The translations under genes and the position numbers were made by a program. The notes beneath the pieces were generated by a model. That model saw nothing but the letters and a program-made list of their open reading frames with translations. It was not told the origin of the DNA and ran no database searches. A stretch of DNA of 64,000 bases, taken from NCBI RefSeq assembly GCF_000981035.1, contig NZ_LAYJ01000068.1, positions 1 to 64,000 on the forward strand, given 5' to 3'. Shown in pieces: positions 54,064 through 63,381 of this stretch (within the stretch, counting starts at the first letter, position 1; the number at the start of each line of letters is the position of its first letter). Origin of the DNA: Christensenella hongkongensis. Lineage in GTDB: Bacteria; Bacillota; Clostridia; Christensenellales; Christensenellaceae.

Positions 54064-55014
54064 TTATATCGCGCTTACCTTGCGATAGTTTGCAAAGCTT
54101 GTCGCGCCGATGATCGCAACCGTCATCGCCCCCTGTATTACCTGCTGGTAATATCCGGAAAGGCCGATAAGGCTTAACAGGTTTGTGAGCACGCCGATGA
54201 TCATAAGGCCGATAAAGCTTTTTGGTATGCTCCCCACTCCGCCCGCAGGGCTGGTACCGCCGATGATAATGCTGGAAATTACGATCAGGTTCAGGCTGTC
54301 TCCCGCAATCGGCGTTGCGGACTGCAGCCTCATTGTAAGCAGGATACCCGCAAGCCCTGCGGTTACGCCCACAATCACAAAGGACATCGTTTTATAAAAC
54401 ACCACGCTGATTCCTGAATTGTTCGCAACCTCGGCGTTCCCGCCAACCGCGTAGATGTTTCGCCCAAACTGCGTGCGCGTCAGCACATATGCGCTGATTA
54501 ACCCCACGATAATGAAGATCACAGGAAAAATCGAGAACCCGCCGATCTGCATATTGCTGACCTGCAACACCTCCTCGGTGCGCGCGGGAACCGGCTGCCC
54601 CTGGCTGAGCATCAGTGCAAGCCCTTTATAGGCATACATCGTGCCCAGTGTGCCGATGAACGAACATACGCCCAGCTTCGCGACCAGAATGCCGTTTATA
54701 AGCCCCAGCACTGCCGCAAACAGTAAGACCACGATAATCGCCAAACCAAAGCTCATGTACGAGAGCAGCTGTGCAAACAATATTCCGCACAGCGTCAGGT
54801 TTGAACCAACCGACATATCAAACTCGCCCGCGATGAGCGTAAACGTCATGCCAAAGCTGATGATCCCCTGGATCGATATTTGCAGAAACAGGTTTTGCAG
54901 ATTGTCGATCGTGAAAAACATAGAAGAGGCGCATGCGGCAAATATGATAACGATCACCAGAATGACAAACGATTTTTGTTCTTTTACAAATCCCAATGCT
55001 TTGCTGCTGTTCAT
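54064..55014 (-). CDS. Sugar ABC transporter permease (RbsC-like) 2
   Basis: 316-residue membrane permease of the branched-chain/ribose type (BPD_transp_2) with about ten spans. IAGEFDMSVGSNLTLCGILFAQLL and IAGDSLNLIVISSIIIGGTSPAGGVGSI are the diagnostic segments. It forms the channel with the second permease, whose stop overlaps its start by four bases, and is energised by the ATPase at 56029. Confidence 0.93.
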   Translation of the reverse strand: MNSSKALGFVKEQKSFVILVIVIIFAACASSMFFTIDNLQNLFLQISIQGIISFGMTFTLIAGEFDMSVGSNLTLCGILFAQLLSYMSFGLAIIVVLLFAAVLGLINGILVAKLGVCSFIGTLGTMYAYKGLALMLSQGQPVPARTEEVLQVSNMQIGGFSIFPVIFIIVGLISAYVLTRTQFGRNIYAVGGNAEVANNSGISVVFYKTMSFVIVGVTAGLAGILLTMRLQSATPIAGDSLNLIVISSIIIGGTSPAGGVGSIPKSFIGLMIIGVLTNLLSLIGLSGYYQQVIQGAMTVAIIGATSFANYRKVSAI

Positions 55015-56015
55015 CTCGATTTACCTCCTGCCCTTTTTACGCGAATATATACGTCGAGCCACACTGCAAGGACAAGGATCACACCCTGCGCCAGTATTTG
55101 TTCGTAAGCGCCCGCGCCCACAAGGTTCAGTACGTTGTTGATGATCGTATATACATATACGCCGAGTACTGCCCTCCACACGCTGCCATAACCGCCGAAT
55201 ACCGCGAAACCGCCGATTACGAGCCCGCTCATTGCCATCATTTCATAGTCGTCGCCCGAAAGCGCCTGTATCGCCATCGTGCGCGACGCAAGGAGAATAC
55301 CTGCGATGCCCGCGCACAGGCCGGAAATCATAAAGCACTTGAGGCGGGTTTTTGTGATACTGATTCCCGCAAGCCTGCTTGCTTCCGGATTGATACCAAC
55401 GCTCGTGACCTGCCTGCCAAATTTCGTCTTTCCCAGTACGACGCCCAGAATAACCGCCACAACCGCCATAATAATAACGATGTTGGGTATGACGTCAAAG
55501 GTCATTCCCTTTCCCAGGCTGCGGAAAAAATCGGTCGTGTTTTCCCGGAAGGTAGCGTTTCCTGTTACTGCCTGTGCAAGCCCCCGGTATGCCATTTTAA
55601 GTCCAAACGTGATCATCATGATCTCGATTGCCCGCGCTTTTGTGATATAAATGATCAGCATATTAAAGGAGCTGATCCCTATTCCCACAAGCAACGCCAG
55701 TATAATCGCGCCCGCATCGCCCACATATTGCTGCATCACAACGGAAACCAGCGCGCATACCGCCATATTGATTCCCACGCTCAGGTCAATGCAGCCTGAA
55801 ATCAATACGTATCCCATTCCAATGGAAAGCACGGCAAGTACCGCGCCCTGCTTCAGTACGTTTTGGATGTTCGTATCCGTAAAAAACACCGGCGAAACGC
55901 ATCCCGCGACGATCAGTACGATGACGAGCACCACAACGCAGGCATATTCAGGAACCTCTGAAAGGAGATTCTTAAACGATAATTTTCGATTTTCAAGACT
56001 TTTCATCTGATTCAT
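55011..56015 (-). CDS. Sugar ABC transporter permease (RbsC-like) 1
   Basis: 334-residue paralogue of the next permease. ISGCIDLSVGINMAVCALVSVVMQ and LSGDDYEMMAMSGLVIGGFAVFGGYGSV are the RbsC-family segments. Importers of this class usually use either one permease as a homodimer or, as here, two different ones. It starts 13 nt after the ATPase gene. Confidence 0.93.
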   Translation of the reverse strand: MNQMKSLENRKLSFKNLLSEVPEYACVVVLVIVLIVAGCVSPVFFTDTNIQNVLKQGAVLAVLSIGMGYVLISGCIDLSVGINMAVCALVSVVMQQYVGDAGAIILALLVGIGISSFNMLIIYITKARAIEIMMITFGLKMAYRGLAQAVTGNATFRENTTDFFRSLGKGMTFDVIPNIVIIMAVVAVILGVVLGKTKFGRQVTSVGINPEASRLAGISITKTRLKCFMISGLCAGIAGILLASRTMAIQALSGDDYEMMAMSGLVIGGFAVFGGYGSVWRAVLGVYVYTIINNVLNLVGAGAYEQILAQGVILVLAVWLDVYIRVKRAGGKSR

Positions 56016-56028
56016 AGTGCCACCCCCT

Positions 56029-57528
56029 TCAGTTTTTTAGAATAAGCTGCATAACGTTTTCGGCAGTGATATCTTCCTTGCGCTCAAGGCTTCCCTTGAT
56101 CCTGCCCTCGTTTACAACAATAATCCTGTCGCTCATCGCCAGAAGCTCCGGCAGCTCTGAGGAAATGAATATGATCGATTTCCCTTCCTGCACAAGCCGG
56201 TTGATCAGCAAGTATATTTCATGCTTGGCGCCAATATCGATGCCCCGCGTCGGTTCGTCCAGTATGATGATATCGCTGTCCGCAAACAGCCACTTTGCAA
56301 TGACTACCTTCTGCTGGTTCCCGCCTGACAGGTTGATCGCCCTTTGCTCGGTTGAAGGAGTTTTGATGGAAAGCAGTTCCACATATTCCTCCGCCACATC
56401 CTTCTCCTGCTTGCGGCTGACCATACCGCGGTGCGTCACCTTACCAAGGTTTGCGAGCGATATATTTTTGGAAATTGGAAACTGCAATAACAGCCCCTGT
56501 GATTTCCGGTCCTCCGTCAGGAGCGCGATCCGGTTTTTGATACTGTCCTCCGGCCTTGTAATGTTGACTTTTTTGCCGCCGAGAAAAATCTCTCCCCCGT
56601 CAAGCTTATCCGCGCCGAAGATTGCCCGCACAATTTCCGTTCGCCCCGCGCCTACAAGCCCCGCAAGTCCAAGCACCTGACCTTTTTGCAGCGTAAAGCT
56701 GATATCCTCAAAAACGCCGTCACGCCGCAGGTCTTTCACTTCCAGAATGTTTTCCGAAGCCAGCACCGGCTGCTCGCGGACGGGGAATTCCTGTCCGATC
56801 GTCCTTCCGACCATATCCACAATGATTCCCTCGCGGGTTACGTTTTCAACGTTCTTTGTACTGATCAGCTTTCCGTCGCGCATCACCGATACGCGGTCGC
56901 TGATTTCAAGCACTTCCTCGAGCTTATGTGAAATGTAAATTACGGTCACGCCCTTCTCGCGCAATCCGTTCACGATCCTGATCAGGCTTTCGACCTCCCT
57001 CGACGTGAGCGTCGCCGACGGCTCGTCCATAATGATGATTTTGGAACCATAGGAGATCGCCTTAGCAATTTCCACCATTTGTTTTTCCGCCACGCTCAGG
57101 TCTTTTATGAGGGTGGTTGTATCAATGTCATAACCAACCTCTTTCATAAATTCGGCAGCTTTTCGGTTGGCCTCCTTCCAGTCGATCCACATCCCCTTCG
57201 ATTTTGAGAGCCTGTCTATAAAAATATTTTCCGTGATGCTCAGCGCGTCTATGAGGTTGAATTCCTGAAAAATAATGCTTAGCCCTTTTTTGATGGCGTC
57301 CAGCGGGTTCCGAATTTTTTCTTTGATCCCATTAAGCCATATTTCACCCTGCTCGAGCGAATAAACGCCTGTCAATATTTTCATGAGCGTGGATTTTCCC
57401 GCTCCGTTTTCGCCCGCAATGGAATGTACTTCGCCTTTGAAAAAATCAACAGAGATATCATCCAACGCTTTTACACCGGGGAAAGTCTTGGTTATATTAC
57501 GCAACGATAATATAACTTCCTGTTCCAT
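56029..57528 (-). CDS. Sugar ABC transporter ATP-binding protein (RbsA-like)
   Basis: 499 residues with two ABC cassettes. The first has Walker A GENGAGKSTLMKIL, signature LSVAEKQMVEIAKAI and Walker B IIIMDEPSA. The second has a degenerate Walker A (GLVGAGRTEIVRAI), signature LSGGNQQKVVIAKWL and DEPTRGIDIGAKHEIY. Double-cassette RbsA/XylG-type ATPases drive import of monosaccharides. The gene is separated from the binding protein gene by a 157-nt gap containing a large hairpin. Confidence 0.95.
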   Translation of the reverse strand: MEQEVILSLRNITKTFPGVKALDDISVDFFKGEVHSIAGENGAGKSTLMKILTGVYSLEQGEIWLNGIKEKIRNPLDAIKKGLSIIFQEFNLIDALSITENIFIDRLSKSKGMWIDWKEANRKAAEFMKEVGYDIDTTTLIKDLSVAEKQMVEIAKAISYGSKIIIMDEPSATLTSREVESLIRIVNGLREKGVTVIYISHKLEEVLEISDRVSVMRDGKLISTKNVENVTREGIIVDMVGRTIGQEFPVREQPVLASENILEVKDLRRDGVFEDISFTLQKGQVLGLAGLVGAGRTEIVRAIFGADKLDGGEIFLGGKKVNITRPEDSIKNRIALLTEDRKSQGLLLQFPISKNISLANLGKVTHRGMVSRKQEKDVAEEYVELLSIKTPSTEQRAINLSGGNQQKVVIAKWLFADSDIIILDEPTRGIDIGAKHEIYLLINRLVQEGKSIIFISSELPELLAMSDRIIVVNEGRIKGSLERKEDITAENVMQLILKN

Positions 57529-57587
57529 GACGCTTCCTCCCTTATCCCTAAATTAAGTTTTACTGATTAAAGTGTAGTTCCCCGGCG

Positions 57588-57619
57588 GCAGAAAAGAACG
57601 GCCTGCCGCTCTTTTCTGC
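57588..57619 (-). repeat. Large hairpin between binding-protein and ATPase genes
   Basis: GCAGAAAAGA pairs perfectly with TCTTTTCTGC, with an inner GGC/GCC. In the transcript it lies just after the binding protein gene. It has no U-run, so it may protect the upstream message from decay or cut down readthrough, making more binding protein than ATPase. Confidence 0.6.
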
Positions 57620-57685
57620 TTTGCACGGGAAGAAAAGATATGTTTTGTTTTTCGTGGTTTGAGTCTGAGTCAGAGTTTAAACGCC

Positions 57686-58747
57686 TTATTTTGCCGCTAC
57701 GAAATCAAATTCAATCGAATCTGCCTGGTCAACATTTTGCGCGGTCACAACAACCGGCGCTGCGTAATACTTTGGAGCAAACTCAGCCCCTGGATCGTTA
57801 AAGTAATCGGAAAGCTGCCTCATTGCAAATCCGCCGCACTGATACAGAAGTACGTACCCAAAGCAGGTGACGGAACCATCCTTGACATATTGCAGGTAAT
57901 CCGGTATGCCGCACGCGCCGACAATCGCGATTTGCTCCGCTTTGCCCGCATCCTGCACTGCCGAAGCAGCGCCCAGCGCCATGACGTGATCCTGGCAGTA
58001 AATAACGGACAGTTCAGGATATTTCGTCATAAGGTCTTCTGTGATGGACATTGCCTTCGCGCTGTCAAAATCACCTGCAAAATCTCCTGCGTAATTGATA
58101 TCCGTATCCTTTGTCGCATCCTGGAACGCCTGAATGGTTTTATTGGTCGGATCTGTTCCTGCCGCGCCTGTAATGAGCGCTACCTGCGCGCCTTTGTCCT
58201 TATAATTTTCTGCAATCCATTCGCAGCCGGTGAACGCAAGGCTGTAATCGTCAACACCCGCAAAGAACAGGAGCTGGTCCATACATTCCTTGTCCATTTC
58301 CATTCCAACGCCCACAACGGGAATCCCCGCTTCCTTTGCCGCCTGAATTGAGGGGAGCAGTGACGTGGTATCCGTGGGATTCAGGATAATCGCGTCTACC
58401 TTCTGTGAAATCAGGTTCGCCATCTGGTCCGCCTGCGTGGACGGATCGCCCTGAGCGTCCAGCAGCGTTACCTTCCAGCCGAGCTCGTCGGCGACTGCCT
58501 GAGCCTCTTTTACGAGCGCTACGCAGGAATCTGCGTCCATCGAGTAAATTGCGATACCGACCGTCTTAGCCGATCCGCCGGTTTCCCCGCCGCCATTATC
58601 CGCGGGAGCCGCTGTTGACGCTGCTGCCGAAGCCGCCTCTGTCGAAGCCGCCTCAGACGGCGTTGCCGGAGCGGCGCACGCGCTGAGTAATACCATAGCA
58701 GCCATAATAATCGCTGTTGCCAAAGCCAATCCCTTTGTCTTTTTCAT
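57686..58747 (-). CDS. Sugar-binding lipoprotein of the ABC importer
   Basis: 353 residues. A signal peptide ends in the lipobox LSAC (Cys25), followed by a Ser/Ala/Thr/Pro-rich linker. A Peripla_BP_4 (ribose-binding-like) fold starts KTVGIAIYSMDADSCVALVKEAQAVADELGW. VDAILNPTD-type hinge sequence and YCQDHVMALGAASAVQDAG follow. It captures the ligand outside the cell. It is the first transporter gene in transcription order. Confidence 0.94.
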   Translation of the reverse strand: MKKTKGLALATAIIMAAMVLLSACAAPATPSEAASTEAASAAASTAAPADNGGGETGGSAKTVGIAIYSMDADSCVALVKEAQAVADELGWKVTLLDAQGDPSTQADQMANLISQKVDAIILNPTDTTSLLPSIQAAKEAGIPVVGVGMEMDKECMDQLLFFAGVDDYSLAFTGCEWIAENYKDKGAQVALITGAAGTDPTNKTIQAFQDATKDTDINYAGDFAGDFDSAKAMSITEDLMTKYPELSVIYCQDHVMALGAASAVQDAGKAEQIAIVGACGIPDYLQYVKDGSVTCFGYVLLYQCGGFAMRQLSDYFNDPGAEFAPKYYAAPVVVTAQNVDQADSIEFDFVAAK

Positions 58748-58818
58748 TTTGCACCTCCAATATTTTCTGTTTCGGTTCTTCCGAAAATTGATTTTAAGTT
58801 CATTCCCATTACCGGATT

Positions 58819-59622
58819 TTATTCCGGCAGAATAGTTTCATGAAAATAGTATTCCTTCAAAAAGCGTTTGAAATTTTTCCTGATTGCATCCACAATAACC
58901 TGCCCGGTCTGCGCGCTCGCCTGTGTGGGATCTCCGCAGGCTCCATATTTGGGCTGCTGTATCCCAAAGGTTGACCATACTACCTTTTGTCCGCCAAAGC
59001 AGGCGTCTCCCGCTACAAAATCCGAATGATGCTTCAGCAGATCGTCGTTGCAGAACTTTTCTTCCTTTACAAGCTCCGGGCTGATCAGCATTATAAGCGA
59101 CGCTTCCCATTCCCCGGAATGGCTGCAGCCGCCGCGCGGGGATTTCCTGATCCGGTTAAACTCTGCCGCGGAAAACGCCACCGGCGAAGCCACTGTATAA
59201 TAATATCCATACTCGTCGGCAATCAGCTTTGTGGCCATATTGAGCATGGGCCCATGCTGCCCGTGGCAATCGAGCATCAACAGCCTGGAAAAACCCATTT
59301 CCGCTATCGATGCACATATATCGTGGATCATATCCGCAAACACCTGCGGACGCAGGCGCATTGCACCCGGCCATTTTGCCACCGCCTTTGGCGTGTAGCC
59401 CGACCAAACAGCAGGCATCACCAATACGGGAATTTCGTCCTGTATTTCGTCGGCAATCTGCGCGCACAGGTATTCGGCGATCCTCGCGTCGCAATCCACC
59501 GGTAAATAAAGCGAATGCTCTTCCACTTCCCCCACCGGAAGGATAATGAGCGCATCCCGGTCGACATATTCCTTTAGCTCCGGCCACGTCTTTTCCTGAA
59601 AATAAAACGACATTTTATTCAC
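58819..59622 (-). CDS. Creatininase-family metal-dependent amidohydrolase
   Basis: 267 residues with the family's metal site: PVGEVEEHSLYLPVDCDARIAEYLC, LLMLDCHGQHGP and SHSGEWEASLIMLISPELV. Family members open cyclic amides or hydrolyse 1,3-diketones and include creatininase, formamide hydrolases and inositol-pathway hydrolases. The exact substrate cannot be read from sequence. Its ATG overlaps the stop codon of the kinase gene by four bases. Confidence 0.9.
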   Translation of the reverse strand: MNKMSFYFQEKTWPELKEYVDRDALIILPVGEVEEHSLYLPVDCDARIAEYLCAQIADEIQDEIPVLVMPAVWSGYTPKAVAKWPGAMRLRPQVFADMIHDICASIAEMGFSRLLMLDCHGQHGPMLNMATKLIADEYGYYYTVASPVAFSAAEFNRIRKSPRGGCSHSGEWEASLIMLISPELVKEEKFCNDDLLKHHSDFVAGDACFGGQKVVWSTFGIQQPKYGACGDPTQASAQTGQVIVDAIRKNFKRFLKEYYFHETILPE

Positions 59623-61070
59623 TCCGTTTCTCTCATGTCAAAACAGCGTTTTCTCGTTGTTTCGTAATCAATGTATCGTTCCTTGTACTTTTCCACTTCA
59701 CACGGCTGCGGCAGGAACTCCCGTTCCGGCGCAAGCGGCTTCGTTTCCATCCCAAGGCTTTTGAAAGCAAGCCTTGCCGCCCCGGCAAGGGCTGTTTCGC
59801 ACGATTCCAGCCGCACCACGCATTTACCTGTAATATCCGCGATCAGCCTGCACCACAGGTCGCTCTTTGATCCGCCGCCAAATACGCGCAGCGTATCGGC
59901 GGCCTGCCCCGCCTTGTCCATAACATCCGTATTTGCTTTGATGTGGTATGCAATTCCCTCCAGAAGCGCACGTACGCATTCCGGTATCCCGCTCTGGAGC
60001 GTCAGTCCTGTAAATACGCCCGCGCCTTCTCCCCAGTGCGGGGAGGCTCCCCCGGATAAATAAGGATAGAAATTCAATCCGCCTGTTTCCGCATGGGCCG
60101 CCATGCCGCTTAGCTCTTCATAATCCATGTTGGGCGCAAACTTTTTCCGGAACCATTCAAGCGCGGAGCCCGCGGTATTTACAACCCCCTCCATGTCCCA
60201 GCAACCTTGATACAGGTAAGAAAATACGGGAATCCGCATTTCATCATCCAATACAGGCACTTCTGAAAGCTTTGTGATGCAGCTGCCCGTTCCCAGCGAT
60301 ACCGTTACAACCCGTTCGGATGCTCCTCCGCCGTAGGCCGCGCACTTCTGGTCCTGCGCCCCAACCGCTACGATGACGTCCGTTCCAAGTCCCAGCTCTT
60401 TGGCTGTTTCGGGCAGGAGCGTTCCGGCAACGCTGCCCGCCCACGCAATATCCGGAAGCAATCCTGCACCGATACCGTTTTCACCCAGCAGGTCTTCCAT
60501 CCACGCTTGACCGTGAATATCGTACATCATGGTTCCGGCTGCCATCGTATGGTCTGTGACGCAGTTTCCGCAAAGACGGTATTGGATAAAGTCCACGGGC
60601 ATTAAGAAGCGCTCTGTTTTTTCAAAAACCCGCGGTTCGTTCTTTTTGATCCACATCAGCTTTGGCAGGGTGTAGATCGGGGAAATCCGTTTCCCTGTCC
60701 TTTGAAAGATATCCCGCGCGCCATAGCGCTTGATGATCTCGTCGGTTTCACACGCCGCCCTGCCGTCAAGCCAGCTGATTGCCCCGCACAGCACCTTTCC
60801 GTCTTTCCCAACGGGTACGATGGATATGCCCTGAGAGCTCACGCCAATACTTCTGATAGCTGCGCTCTTTTTCCCAAGAAGCGCCGTAGCCTCCCTCACT
60901 GTCTGCCGGACCGAATCCCACCACACGCCTGCATCCTGCTCAATCCGGCTGCCGCCAAGGATTGACAACGGATACTCTGTACGGGCCGAACAGAGCATAT
61001 TGAGCCTGTCGTCAAATACTGCGCTGCGGCATCCGCTTGTCCCAAGGTCAATACCCAGTACAAGACTCAT
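59619..61070 (-). CDS. FGGY-family carbohydrate kinase
   Basis: 483 residues with the actin-like ATPase fold. It begins SLVLGIDLGTSGCRSAVFDD, contains GAISWLDGRAACETDEI, the phosphate loop VTVSLGTGSC and the end VFGGGSKSDLWCRLIADITGKCVVRLE. It is most like xylulokinase and related ketose kinases. It would phosphorylate the sugar brought in by the ABC importer. It is three bases downstream of yjbQ. Confidence 0.94.
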   Translation of the reverse strand: MSLVLGIDLGTSGCRSAVFDDRLNMLCSARTEYPLSILGGSRIEQDAGVWWDSVRQTVREATALLGKKSAAIRSIGVSSQGISIVPVGKDGKVLCGAISWLDGRAACETDEIIKRYGARDIFQRTGKRISPIYTLPKLMWIKKNEPRVFEKTERFLMPVDFIQYRLCGNCVTDHTMAAGTMMYDIHGQAWMEDLLGENGIGAGLLPDIAWAGSVAGTLLPETAKELGLGTDVIVAVGAQDQKCAAYGGGASERVVTVSLGTGSCITKLSEVPVLDDEMRIPVFSYLYQGCWDMEGVVNTAGSALEWFRKKFAPNMDYEELSGMAAHAETGGLNFYPYLSGGASPHWGEGAGVFTGLTLQSGIPECVRALLEGIAYHIKANTDVMDKAGQAADTLRVFGGGSKSDLWCRLIADITGKCVVRLESCETALAGAARLAFKSLGMETKPLAPEREFLPQPCEVEKYKERYIDYETTRKRCFDMRETE

Positions 61071-61073
61071 TTT

Positions 61074-61571
61074 TTACTCCCCCATCACTTGTACGATCAC
61101 CGTGCGTTTTCTTGCCCGCACCTGATCCCAATCGCCAAAATAGATACATCCAAATTCGCCAAGCTGCAACTCGCCGTCTATCACAGGCATCGTAACCGAA
61201 CGCCCCATGACCACAGACCGCAGATGCGCATCCGTGTTAAGCGACCACGCGGGCTGTTCGTTCCTGTCTTTTCCCGCAAGCTCAATGTGCCTGGGGCAAG
61301 GGTGCATATACTGGCCCTCAGCAGTACAGGTAGGAATGATTTTTGCCAGTACGTTGGCAAGATCCTGCATAATAAGCTCAGTACCCCAGTAGGTTTGCCC
61401 GTCCGAAAATTCCTGTATCTGCACGCTGCAAGTGGTATGCCCCGTATAAACGAGTACCGTTCCGTTTTGAATTTCCGAGCGCCTGAGAATCTCGCGCACC
61501 GTCGTTGTAACATCGTCAAACGTTGGTCTCCTGTCCGACTGCACTTCAAATTTTTCGTTGTAAACCTTCAT
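61074..61571 (-). CDS. YjbQ/UPF0047 family protein
   Basis: 165 residues. VLVYTGHTTCSVQIQEF (the conserved His-Thr-x-x-Ser region), the long His-bearing segment MHPCPRHIELAGKDRNEQPAWSLNTDAHLRSVVMGRSVTMPVIDGELQLGEFGCIYFGDWD and a C-terminal RTVIVQVMGE are family features. YjbQ proteins have weak thiamine-phosphate synthase activity, but their normal job is unclear. In this operon a sugar-phosphate-related reaction is more plausible than thiamine synthesis. Confidence 0.93.
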   Translation of the reverse strand: MKVYNEKFEVQSDRRPTFDDVTTTVREILRRSEIQNGTVLVYTGHTTCSVQIQEFSDGQTYWGTELIMQDLANVLAKIIPTCTAEGQYMHPCPRHIELAGKDRNEQPAWSLNTDAHLRSVVMGRSVTMPVIDGELQLGEFGCIYFGDWDQVRARKRTVIVQVMGE

Positions 61572-61598
61572 TTTGTATCCTCCGTCCTGAATGTATAT

Positions 61599-62204
61599 TT
61601 AATGGCTGCGAAGCATCTCGCCGACCTTTCCGCCGGGATGCGTAAGCAATAAATCTTTCTTCGTATAACCGCTGACATCCATGATGGTAAACGCAACCGC
61701 ATCCCATGCCGCTATGGTCGCCGTGCAGCTTGCCGACGCGCACATATTGAATTTATCCGATTCCTCCCCGACCTCGATCTTAAAATAAATATCTGATTCC
61801 TTTGCCAGCACGGAATCGTCGTTTTGCGATACGCCGATGATCTTTGCGCCTTTTTCTTTGCAGCAGGGAATGTAGTTTAATATTTCCGGCGTATTTCCTC
61901 CCTTGGAGAACAGCACCACTACGTCGCCCTTTTGAATCGCTCCCATGCCGCCGTGGATCGAATTTGCCGGCGAGCAATAGAATGCGGGCACTTCCACAAC
62001 GCTGAGCGTATGCGCTACCCTGCGCGCAACGGTTCCCGAGGTTCCGCAGCCCGCCGTTATCACCTTATGCCCTTCCGGCTTTACACGGAGCAAAAGATCG
62101 ATCACCCTGTCTGTTATTTCGCGGTCAAGCGACGTTATGAGCCCACTGACCGCCCTGCATTCGATTTTTAGTATCTTCTCAACGGACACATCGTATTTTG
62201 CCAT
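61599..62204 (-). CDS. SIS-domain sugar isomerase
   Basis: 201 residues: HKVITAGCGTSGTVARRVAHTLSVVEVPAFYCSPANSIHGGMGAIQKGDVVVLFSKGGNTPEIL is a KdsD/GutQ-like SIS fold, and THPGGKVGEMLR at the end is typical of that branch. It would interconvert aldose and ketose phosphates. GGAGGG lies before the ATG and overlaps the stop region of the TIM-like gene. Confidence 0.92.
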   Translation of the reverse strand: MAKYDVSVEKILKIECRAVSGLITSLDREITDRVIDLLLRVKPEGHKVITAGCGTSGTVARRVAHTLSVVEVPAFYCSPANSIHGGMGAIQKGDVVVLFSKGGNTPEILNYIPCCKEKGAKIIGVSQNDDSVLAKESDIYFKIEVGEESDKFNMCASASCTATIAAWDAVAFTIMDVSGYTKKDLLLTHPGGKVGEMLRSH

Positions 62205-62208
62205 ATCG

Positions 62209-62928
62209 TTATCCCTCCATCATGACGCCGCCGCATCTTTCATTCCACGCGTCCCGCGCCGCGCTCAGCATCTCTTCGATCATTGCCCGCGGATTGCGCG
62301 CCGTTGCAATCGCACTGGATGAACCCGTTGCGTCCGCGCCTGCGGCGATCACATTGTAAACATCCTGGCCGCTGTTGATGCCGCCGCCCACCAATATTCC
62401 AATATTGGGATCAATGTTCATAATCGTATCCACCGATGTGCGGACATAAGATACGTCCGCCGCGCACGCAGTGGCAATAAGCTCCGCAGGCTCTGTCACC
62501 ATCATGTCCGGCTCAAGCAATGCAACTGCTTTTGTTTCCGGAATCGAGTCCGCACAGACAATGCTCATCATTCCAAGTTCCCGCGCGCGCCGAATCGTCC
62601 CGTACAATTCTGCTATCCTCATCGGTTTTTCAACGTGGTTGAGCATAACCCCCTGCGCTCCCGCAGCCCGCAAAGATTCCGGCAGCACTGCCGCCAGTCC
62701 GCGGCCTACCTCGATATTATCCATATGTGGAGCAAATACGATCAGCTGCTTCGTACATTCTGATACCCGCGCAATATTTGCATAGGGCGTGGTAAAAATA
62801 ACCCTTACATCGTATTTTTGCGATGCTTCGTCTGCAAGCCGTGCCAGATCAATGATCTGATCTCCATAAAGATAATTTTTCGGACCAATTTCAAAAAATG
62901 GGGGGCGAATGCGTAAGTTTCGTTTCAT
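62209..62928 (-). CDS. Triosephosphate-isomerase-like protein
   Basis: 239 residues from the ATG at 62928, with GGAGG five bases upstream; a TTG four codons earlier lies in that ribosome site and is rejected. It resembles short, archaeal-like TIM barrels: RPPFFEIGPKNYLYGDQI, MLNHVEKPMRIAELYGTIRRARELGMMSIVCADS, EPAELIATACA, GILVGGGINSGQDVYNVIAAGADATGSSSAI. The lone Lys of EIGPKNY and the catalytic Glu of EPAELI are in place. Close relatives occur in catabolic operons for four-carbon sugars, so the substrate need not be a triose phosphate. It is the first gene of the operon. Confidence 0.85.
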   Translation of the reverse strand: MKRNLRIRPPFFEIGPKNYLYGDQIIDLARLADEASQKYDVRVIFTTPYANIARVSECTKQLIVFAPHMDNIEVGRGLAAVLPESLRAAGAQGVMLNHVEKPMRIAELYGTIRRARELGMMSIVCADSIPETKAVALLEPDMMVTEPAELIATACAADVSYVRTSVDTIMNIDPNIGILVGGGINSGQDVYNVIAAGADATGSSSAIATARNPRAMIEEMLSAARDAWNERCGGVMMEG

Positions 62929-62981
62929 GGCATCCTCCAAAAGATTTTATTAAAATTTGTTTCTAATTTCTTTTTTTCTAG

Positions 62982-63028
62982 AGAATAGCACATATTATTT
63001 ACGTTTGTCAATATTATATTTACGTTTT
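62982..63028 (-). promoter_or_regulatory. Operon promoter with tandem DeoR-type repeats
   Basis: On the minus strand TTGACA (63006-63011) precedes TATTCT (62982-62987) by 18 bases. Two direct copies of AAACGTAAAT (62997-63006 and 63018-63027) are 21 bases apart, two helical turns. One lies in the promoter spacer, the other upstream of the -35. DeoR proteins often bind such direct repeats. Confidence 0.6.
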
Positions 63029-63381
63029 TTCTGATTTTTCCATTAAATATTTTCTTTTTGCTTATTTTATTTGCTATTTTAATTTCTTTTTATCGCTTTT
63101 TCTTTCTTTTTCAGGGAAAATAACATTGTTTTTAATATGAAGCAATCTTGTAATTTTTCGAAATGATCATTTTTGGTAAAAAAAAGAAGTCAAAGGGATT
63201 CCATTTCTCTTTACAAAAAGTACAGAGTCATCAATTTTTTTGTTTTATTACTTTATTTGGAAACTGTTATTTGAAGGTTATTCGACACGCTGTGAAGCTC
63301 GATAGGAACAAGCTGTTTTCAAAATCTGTGATTTGTTTTCTATGAAATGGCAGCCCGGCAACAGGCTCCTCCTCCCAGGAA

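Noticed and set aside
63163-63345. 60-codon frame in the operon control region
   Set aside because: It is AT-rich, with no ribosome site and no family pattern; the region is better explained as promoter DNA.
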